The notes below the pieces were generated by a model, which saw nothing but the letters and a program-made list of their open reading frames with translations, searched no databases and was not told the DNA's origin. The translations under genes and the position numbers were made by a program. DNA of 64,000 bases from Acidobacteriota bacterium (lineage in GTDB: Bacteria; Acidobacteriota; Vicinamibacteria; Vicinamibacterales; UBA2999): assembly GCA_963169195.1 (NCBI GenBank), contig CAUJDN010000112.1:36203-100202 (forward strand). The letters run 5' to 3'. Shown piece after piece: positions 58,710-64,000 of this stretch (the first letter of the stretch is position 1; every line of letters begins with the position of its first letter).

Positions 58710-59531
58710 GTGAATTCCGCCGTCGCGCTCTTGCTTGCTGCCCAGGTAGCCGCCGGTGCCACGCTCAGGCGCGCCGAGCCCGGCACGTCCAGCGAAGCCC
58801 TGACTCCAGCGGTCGCGGAGGCGGCGGCCGAGATTGTTCGGCTTGCCGTGCGGGAGTCCTCCGAGGACACGGACTTCCCAAGGGCCGTGGTCGCCGCCAT
58901 CGACCATACGAGCACCCACGTCCGCCAGAACGCATACGCGTCGATCAGCGTGGCGGTTCGTTCCCACCGCAATAGCCAGACCCCCCGTGCGCCTGGTCGG
59001 CTCGCATACCTGGTCCAGACCCTACGACCCACCGTTCTTGCGGGAGTCCGCGATCCCGACGGCCCCGTTCGCCGCTATGCGCTCATGGCCCTGATTGCGC
59101 TCGACACGGGTACGACCACGGAGATGGCGTCCACGGTCGATCTGGCCGGGCGCCTGTTCCGGCTCGACCCTGAACCCTCAGTGCGAGTTGCGGCACTCGA
59201 CCTTCTTCTCTCCGAAAGCAGGTCCAGGGGGCGAAACTGGACGCTCATCGAAGAGGCGTTGAAGGACCCGTCGCCGAGCGTCAAGTCCGCTGCGTTTCGA
59301 GAGGCGTCCTCCGCAGGCGCGGTCGAGGCGATACCGTATCTGCTGCGAGGGGTGAACGATGAATCCGACCAGTGGACGAGGCTCTCGGCGGCGAACGCTC
59401 TTCAAGCATTTGTCGTGACGAACCCTGAAGTGGTCGATGCCGTGGAGGCCAGGGTTGCGATTGAATCCAACCAGTACATCAAGGACCAGCTGAGTCACTT
59501 GCTCGCCCAGATGCGGCTGAGGAGAAAGTGA
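58710..59531 (+). CDS. HEAT-like repeat protein, probably exported
   Basis: A 273-residue protein. The GTG at 58710 has GGAGG nine bases upstream and gives a short leader (VNSAVALLLAAQVAAGATL). Helical repeats follow: ILVGDPDGPVRRYALMALIAL-like units at about residues 95-125 (GVRDPDGPVRRYALMALIAL), DPEPSVRVAALDLLLSES, DPSPSVKSAAFREASSAGA and a last GVNDESDQWTRLSAANALQAF. These are HEAT/PBS-type repeats for protein binding. Its base usage appears less G+C-rich than the neighbours. It faces away from the cox genes that surround it. Confidence 0.7.
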   Translation: MNSAVALLLAAQVAAGATLRRAEPGTSSEALTPAVAEAAAEIVRLAVRESSEDTDFPRAVVAAIDHTSTHVRQNAYASISVAVRSHRNSQTPRAPGRLAYLVQTLRPTVLAGVRDPDGPVRRYALMALIALDTGTTTEMASTVDLAGRLFRLDPEPSVRVAALDLLLSESRSRGRNWTLIEEALKDPSPSVKSAAFREASSAGAVEAIPYLLRGVNDESDQWTRLSAANALQAFVVTNPEVVDAVEARVAIESNQYIKDQLSHLLAQMRLRRK

Positions 59532-59555
59532 CTGTCTCGGCGCCGCCTCCGTCGG

Positions 59556-59753
59556 TCAGAAGCGGTACGCCCATCCGACGAGCAGGTTCAAGGCAGGGAC
59601 TACGCTGCTGCCGATCGGGTGGGCGTCCCGCGTCCCGATGAGGTGTAGAACCCCATCCACCTGTATCGCGCCGTGCCCGCCCGTCGGCAGCTCGATACCG
59701 GCCGACAGAGAGGCCCCGGGGCGCCAGACGGACTCCCCTCGACAGGCTCTCAG
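59556..59753 (-). pseudogene. Outer-membrane barrel protein remnant (C-terminal strands)
   Basis: On the minus strand the frame reads SESLSRGVRLAPGASLSAGIELP, then GGHGAIQVDGVLHLIGTRD and VPALNLLVGWAYRF before the stop at 59556-59558. Alternating hydrophobic residues and the terminal phenylalanine are typical of the last strands of an outer-membrane beta-barrel. An in-frame stop lies upstream, so only about 65 residues survive. It fills most of the 337-base gap between the HEAT gene and coxD. Confidence 0.45.
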
Positions 59754-59868
59754 ATCAGGAGGGCCCGTCCTCAGTGATGTTGTGACCCGCTATCCGCTGT
59801 GGGAATTCTGGAAGTTGTGCGACCGCCGGCGCACGGAGCGACGTAGATGCCGCCGCCAAGAAAACCGA

Positions 59869-60792
59869 TCAACCGCTCTTCCGCACGCCGTGCAGTATCG
59901 CGCGCGAGAGGAGGCCCGTGAGGCGCTCGCCCTTCATCGCCTCGATGTCCTCGCGCGCCTTCAGGACCACGCCAAGCGTCTCCTCGATGGTGGTCGGATC
60001 CAGCTCGTGGCGGTCCAGCGCGACGAGCGCGGAAACCCAGTCCAGCGTCTCGGAGACGCCCGGCGTCTTGTACAGCTCCGCGGTCCGCAGCTCCTGCACC
60101 ACCGCCGTCACCTGGCGCGAGAGCGCCTCGTCTGCCTGCGGCACGCGCCGCTGCACGATGGCCAGCTCCTTCTCGAAGGTCGGATATTCGATCCACTGGT
60201 AGAGGCAGCGCCGCTTCAGCGCGTCGTGCACCTCGCGCGTGCGGTTCGACGTGAGGATGACGATGGGCGGCTCGGCGGCGGCAATGGTGCCGAGCTCTGG
60301 GATGGTGACGCGGAACTCGGAGAGCAGCTCGAGCAGGTAGCCCTCGAACTCTTCGTCCGCCCGATCGATCTCGTCGATGAGGAGCACGGGCGGCTTGCCC
60401 GGCTTGCCCTCCAGCGCGCGGAGCAGCGGCCGCTTGATCAGGTACGTCTCGCTGAACAGCTCCTGCCGCGCGGCCGCGCGGTCCACGGCGTGGGCCGCTT
60501 CGAGGATGCGGAGCTCGAGGAGCTGCCGCGCGTAGTCCCACTCGTAGACGGCGTGCGAGACGTCGAGGCCCTCGTAGCACTGCAGGCGGATGAGCTCCGT
60601 GCCGAGGACGGACGCGATCGCCCGCGCCACCGCCGTCTTGCCGACGCCGGCCTCGCCCTCGAGGAAGAGCGGACGCCGCAGCGACACCGCGAGGTAGATG
60701 GACGTCGCCAGCGCGCGGTCGGCGACGTACCCTTCCGCCGCCAGCCGCGCCTGGACGTCGTCTATCGAGCGGACGAGCGGCTCGGTGCTCAA
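59869..60792 (-). CDS. coxD: MoxR-family AAA ATPase, CoxD-like
   Basis: A 307-residue AAA+ chaperone. FLEGEAGVGKTAVARAIA is Walker A, VLLIDEIDRADEEFEGYLLE Walker B, VILTSNRTREVHDALKRRCLYQW the sensor 1/arginine-finger block. CoxD assembles the copper-sulfur-molybdenum active site in CO dehydrogenases with CoxE. A TTG start overlaps the coxM stop (TTGA, 60789-60792). No other start fits the family N-terminus. Confidence 0.88.
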   Translation of the reverse strand: MSTEPLVRSIDDVQARLAAEGYVADRALATSIYLAVSLRRPLFLEGEAGVGKTAVARAIASVLGTELIRLQCYEGLDVSHAVYEWDYARQLLELRILEAAHAVDRAAARQELFSETYLIKRPLLRALEGKPGKPPVLLIDEIDRADEEFEGYLLELLSEFRVTIPELGTIAAAEPPIVILTSNRTREVHDALKRRCLYQWIEYPTFEKELAIVQRRVPQADEALSRQVTAVVQELRTAELYKTPGVSETLDWVSALVALDRHELDPTTIEETLGVVLKAREDIEAMKGERLTGLLSRAILHGVRKSG

Positions 60793-61655
60793 CTCGCCCG
60801 CTTGGCCGCCGCGGCGACCGCTCGTGCCACGTAGACGCCGGCCACGGCGCGGCGGTACTCGGCCGATGCGAAGATGTCGCCCATCAGGTCGCCGGAGAGA
60901 TCCCCCGCCGCCTTGCTGCAGGCCGAGGCAACGGCCTCGTCCGTGAGCGCCTGACCGGCGAGGGCGGCCTCGACGGACGGCAGGCGCGTGGGCATCCCCG
61001 TGATCCCCCCCACGACGATGATGGCGCGCGTGCAGGCGCCGCCGGAGACGTCCACGGCGGCTGCCGCGCCGATGACGGCGTAGCGCGAAGCCGGGTGCGG
61101 GAACTTCGCGTAGGCCGCGCCCCGGCCGCCGCCGATTGCCGGCACCCACACGGCCGTGAGGATGTCGCTCTCGCCAAGGGCGGTGGTCATCATGCCCTGG
61201 AAGAACTCGGCCGCCTCCACGGAGCGCGTGCCCGACGCGCCGGCAATCTCCATGCGCGCGCCGACCGCAGTGAGCACGGTCGGCAGATCCGCCGCCGGAT
61301 CCGCGTGCGCGACGCTGCCGCCGATGGTCCCGCGGTTCCTGACGGCCGGGTCCCCGATGCGTGAGGCGGCATCGGCCAGAATCGCGCAGCTCTTCGCGAC
61401 CAGCGGCGACGCCGCCACCTCCGCGTGCGTCGTCATGGCGCCGATGCGCAGGCCGCCGTCCGCGGCGGTGATGCCCTTCAACTCCGCAATGCGCCCGATG
61501 TCTACGACGGCGCCGGGCGCCGAGAGGCGCAGCTTCATCGCGGGCAGCAGGCTGTGGCCGCCCGCCAGGATCTTCGCGCCGGGGTTGGCGGCGAGCAGGC
61601 GCTGGGCATCGGCCACCGAGGAGGCGCGGTGATACGCGAAAGACGAGGCGTACAT
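60789..61655 (-). CDS. coxM: FAD-binding subunit of a molybdenum hydroxylase (CoxM-like)
   Basis: A 288-residue subunit. FAD phosphate-binding motifs are AKILAGGHSLLPAMKLRL and RNRGTIGGSVAHADPAADLP, and the C-terminal CO-dehydrogenase flavoprotein domain begins near residue 175 (FPHPASRYAVIGAAAAV). It carries electrons from the iron-sulfur subunit to the quinone pool or oxygen. It starts two bases after the coxL stop. No small [2Fe-2S] subunit gene is in the window; it may lie right of the edge. Confidence 0.9.
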   Translation of the reverse strand: MYASSFAYHRASSVADAQRLLAANPGAKILAGGHSLLPAMKLRLSAPGAVVDIGRIAELKGITAADGGLRIGAMTTHAEVAASPLVAKSCAILADAASRIGDPAVRNRGTIGGSVAHADPAADLPTVLTAVGARMEIAGASGTRSVEAAEFFQGMMTTALGESDILTAVWVPAIGGGRGAAYAKFPHPASRYAVIGAAAAVDVSGGACTRAIIVVGGITGMPTRLPSVEAALAGQALTDEAVASACSKAAGDLSGDLMGDIFASAEYRRAVAGVYVARAVAAAAKRAS

Positions 61656-61656
61656 C

Positions 61657-64000
61657 TCAGGCTCCCTTCTTCGCCGTCTGCACGGCGCGCCAGACCCGTT
61701 CCGGCGTCATGGGCATGGGCAGCGCGTCCACGCCGAGCGGTCTCAGCGCGTCGATCACCGCGTTGTAGACCGTGCACGTCGAGGCGATGGTGCCGGCCTC
61801 GCCAATCCCCTTCACGCCGAGCGGATGGTGCGGGGAGGGCGTCACGGTGTTCAGCACCTCGATGTCCGGCAGCACGTCGGCGCGCGGGATGGCGTAGTCC
61901 ATCAGCGAGCCGGTGAGCAGCTGGCCGTTGTCGGCGTAGACGGCTTCCTCCCACAGCGCCTGGCCGATACCCTGGACGACGCCGCCGTGTACCTGGCCTT
62001 CCACGATCATCGGGTTGATCTGCGGGCCGCAGTCGTCCACGCAGGCGTAGCGCCTCAGCGCGATGGCGCCGGTGGACGGGTTCACTTCAACTACTGCGAC
62101 GTGCGTACCGAACGGGTAGACGAAGTTCGGCGGGTCGTAGAAGCTCGACGCCTCGAGGCCCGCCTCCATGCCGGGCGGCATGTTCCAGGCCACGTTGGCC
62201 ATGAGCGCGATGTCCTGGATGGTCTTCGCCTTGGCCGGCGCGCCCTTCACGAAGAACTTGCCGTCGGCGTAGTCCATGTCCTCGACGGAGGCCTCGAGCA
62301 GGTGCGCGGCCAGCGCCTTGGCCTTGTCCTTGATCTTCCGAACCGCGATGGCGAGGGCGGCGCCGCTGACGGCCGTGGTGCGGCTGCCGTACGTGCCCCA
62401 GCCCATCGGCGTCTTGTCCGTGTCGCCGTGCATCACCTTGACGTCGTTCACGTCCACGCCCACTTCCGAGGCGACGATCTGCGCGAAGGTGGTTTCCTCC
62501 CCCTGGCCGTGCGGCTTCGAGCCGATGAAGACGTTCACCTTGCCCGAGGGATGGAAGCGGACGATGGCGCTTTCCCAGAGGCCGCCCTGGAAGCCGACGG
62601 CCCCGGCCACCTGTGAGGGACCGAGGCCGCAGATCTCCACGTAGGTGCACACGCCGATGCCCATGAGGCGTCCCTTCGCGCGCGCCTCGGCTTGCTCCTT
62701 GCGCAGCTGGTCGTAGCCGACGTGCGCGAGTGCCTTGTCGAGGTTCGCGTGGTAGTCGCCGCTGTCGTAGCTGAGACCCGTCGCCACGGGGTGGCCGTTG
62801 TCGAACTTCGGAATCAGGTTGATGCGGCGCACCTCCACCGGATCCTTGCCGATGGCGGCGGCGAAGCGGTCGATGAGCCGCTCCAGCATGTAAGTGGCTT
62901 CGGGGCGCCCGGCGCCGCGATAGGCCTCCACGGGCGTCGTGTTCGTGTAGATGCCGTAGACGTCCTCGTGCACGGCGGGGATGAGGTACGGCCCGCAGAG
63001 CATCAGACCGTGAAGAATCGTCGGGATGCCCGGGGCCGCGGTGGAGAGGTACGCGCCCATGCCGGCCCATACGCTGGCGCGGACGCCGGTGATCTTCCCG
63101 TCCTTCGTGCCCACCATCTCCACTTCCTGCACGTGGTCGCGCCCGTGCGTCGTGGCCACGTAGTTCTCGCTGCGCGTCTCGGTCCACTTCACCGGGCGGT
63201 TCAGCCGCATCGCGCAGAAGCACGCGATGAACTCGCCCGGATACTGGGGGATCTTGCTGCCGAAGCCGCCGCCCACTTCCGGCGCCACCACGCGCAGCTT
63301 GTCCTCGGGGACGCCCGTCACGATGGACGCGATGAAGCGGACGATGTGCGGATTCTGCGTGGTGTTCCAGAGCGTCAGCTCCTGCGAGGCAGCGGTCCAC
63401 TGGGCCACCGCCGAGCGCGGCTCCATGGCCGTGGGGATGAGCCGCTGCTGGATGATGCGGTCCTTCACGATGACGGCGTCTGGCGCCGAGAACGCGGCGG
63501 TGACGTCGCCGCCGGCCACCGTCCAGTGAAACGCCTGGTTGCCCGGCGCGGTGGCGTGCACCTGCGGCGCGTCCTTGGCGGTGGCCTTCTGCGGATCCAC
63601 CACCGCGGGCAGCGGCTCGTAGGCGACATCGATGAGGTCCAGCGCGTCGTAGGCCTGGTAGGGCGACTGCGCCACCACGACGGCGACGATGTCGCCGGCG
63701 TAGCGGACGGTGTCCTTCGCCATCACCGGGTACTCGGCCACCTTCAGGTCCGCGTTCGGCACCAGCCACGCGCACGGCATGGGCTTGAGGGCGCCCTCGG
63801 TGTCCTTCGCGGTGTAGACGGCCAGCACGCCCGGTGCCTTCGCGGCCTTCGACGTGTCGAGGCTCTTGATGCGCGCGTGCGCGTGCGGGCTGCGCAGCAT
63901 GGCGGCGTGCACCAGGCCCGGGAGCGCGATGTCGTCGGTGAAGGTGCCGGTGCCGGTGAGCAGGCGCGGGTCCTCGCGCCGGCGGATGGCAGAGCCGAAG
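61657..64000 (-). CDS. coxL: Molybdopterin-binding large subunit (CoxL-like), 5' end outside window
   Basis: The frame is open through base 64000, so the start lies to the right. FGSAIRRREDPRLLTGTGTF opens the visible part, then LHA-like VHAAMLRSPHAHARI. The cofactor loop reads EAYRGAGRPEATYMLERL. AYRGAGR is the form II (putative) CO-dehydrogenase and general xanthine-oxidase-family motif, not the AYxCSFR of true CO-oxidising form I. GIGEAGTIAS near the C-terminus holds the catalytic glutamate. Substrate is therefore unknown: CO is possible but aldehydes, N-heterocycles or purines are as likely. It leads the minus-strand cox cluster. Confidence 0.9.
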   Translation of the reverse strand, partial: FGSAIRRREDPRLLTGTGTFTDDIALPGLVHAAMLRSPHAHARIKSLDTSKAAKAPGVLAVYTAKDTEGALKPMPCAWLVPNADLKVAEYPVMAKDTVRYAGDIVAVVVAQSPYQAYDALDLIDVAYEPLPAVVDPQKATAKDAPQVHATAPGNQAFHWTVAGGDVTAAFSAPDAVIVKDRIIQQRLIPTAMEPRSAVAQWTAASQELTLWNTTQNPHIVRFIASIVTGVPEDKLRVVAPEVGGGFGSKIPQYPGEFIACFCAMRLNRPVKWTETRSENYVATTHGRDHVQEVEMVGTKDGKITGVRASVWAGMGAYLSTAAPGIPTILHGLMLCGPYLIPAVHEDVYGIYTNTTPVEAYRGAGRPEATYMLERLIDRFAAAIGKDPVEVRRINLIPKFDNGHPVATGLSYDSGDYHANLDKALAHVGYDQLRKEQAEARAKGRLMGIGVCTYVEICGLGPSQVAGAVGFQGGLWESAIVRFHPSGKVNVFIGSKPHGQGEETTFAQIVASEVGVDVNDVKVMHGDTDKTPMGWGTYGSRTTAVSGAALAIAVRKIKDKAKALAAHLLEASVEDMDYADGKFFVKGAPAKAKTIQDIALMANVAWNMPPGMEAGLEASSFYDPPNFVYPFGTHVAVVEVNPSTGAIALRRYACVDDCGPQINPMIVEGQVHGGVVQGIGQALWEEAVYADNGQLLTGSLMDYAIPRADVLPDIEVLNTVTPSPHHPLGVKGIGEAGTIASTCTVYNAVIDALRPLGVDALPMPMTPERVWRAVQTAKKGA

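Noticed and set aside
61657..64000. True CO-oxidising (form I) CO dehydrogenase
   Set aside because: The loop is AYRGAGR, not AYxCSFR, so the substrate cannot be called CO from sequence.

Overview
The window is G+C-rich, densely coded DNA from a Gram-negative-type bacterium. It has outer-membrane barrel remnants, many Sec/Tat-exported enzymes, lipoproteins and an AmpG-like permease. The gene mix (GH172/DUF2961, DUF2911, DUF6786, exported M28 peptidases, CocE/NonD hydrolase, a PKN-type kinase remnant with an SPEQARG signature, PQQ sugar dehydrogenase) best fits an Acidobacteriota member, perhaps Vicinamibacteria. This placement is inferred from gene content only. No rRNA, tRNA, CRISPR array or intact phage was seen.

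Layout. 1-5.6 kb: exported oxidoreductase-type enzymes, several with Tat leaders (Gfo/Idh/MocA partial, flavin-reductase fold, Hyi-like TIM barrel, arginase-like protein, Tat-exported TPP enzyme), then a c-type cytochrome. 6-13.5 kb: CHRD remnant, octamer repeats, S-adenosylhomocysteinase, M28 peptidase, a MaoC remnant next to a VapBC-type module, CocE hydrolase, cysteine-synthase-family enzyme. 13.6-27.8 kb: carbohydrate region. A lone GH172 gene and a MerR/SRPBCC pair are followed by a tight seven-gene minus-strand operon: isomerase, FGGY kinase, glycosylasparaginase-like, DUF6786, FucP-like MFS, GH3, GH172-HEAT. 28-44 kb: mostly exported single genes (DUF2911, M28, alkaline-phosphatase superfamily, penicillin acylase, PQQ dehydrogenase), a TauE/PNPOx-like/MocR block, then a class C beta-lactamase-like protein and an AmpG-like permease. 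44-53 kb: D-aminoacylase-like amidohydrolase, ferredoxin-like protein, AsmA, Ski2-like helicase, MBL protein, VOC dioxygenase, decayed esterase. 53.4-64 kb: a molybdenum-hydroxylase/CO-dehydrogenase-like cluster (coxL, M, D, E and G homologues) broken up by an NTase pair, a HEAT protein, a barrel remnant and two stand-alone AAA ATPases.

How the genes may work together. The minus-strand operon reads as a complete route for a furanoside-linked pentose. GH172 and GH3 would release sugars outside, the FucP-like carrier would import them, a fucose/arabinose-isomerase-type enzyme would make a ketose and the ribulokinase-like enzyme would phosphorylate it. No aldolase is present, which fits a product such as D-ribulose 5-phosphate entering the pentose phosphate pathway. 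D-arabinofuranosides are therefore a good candidate substrate. The cox-like genes would form and mature a molybdenum hydroxylase of unknown substrate.

Two features recur across the window. First, many genes have a TANNNT -10 element ending 6-8 bases before the start codon, which predicts leaderless mRNAs. Second, short tandem repeats of at least four kinds sit at gene ends, sometimes forming large inverted repeats between convergent genes and once lying in frame inside a helicase gene.
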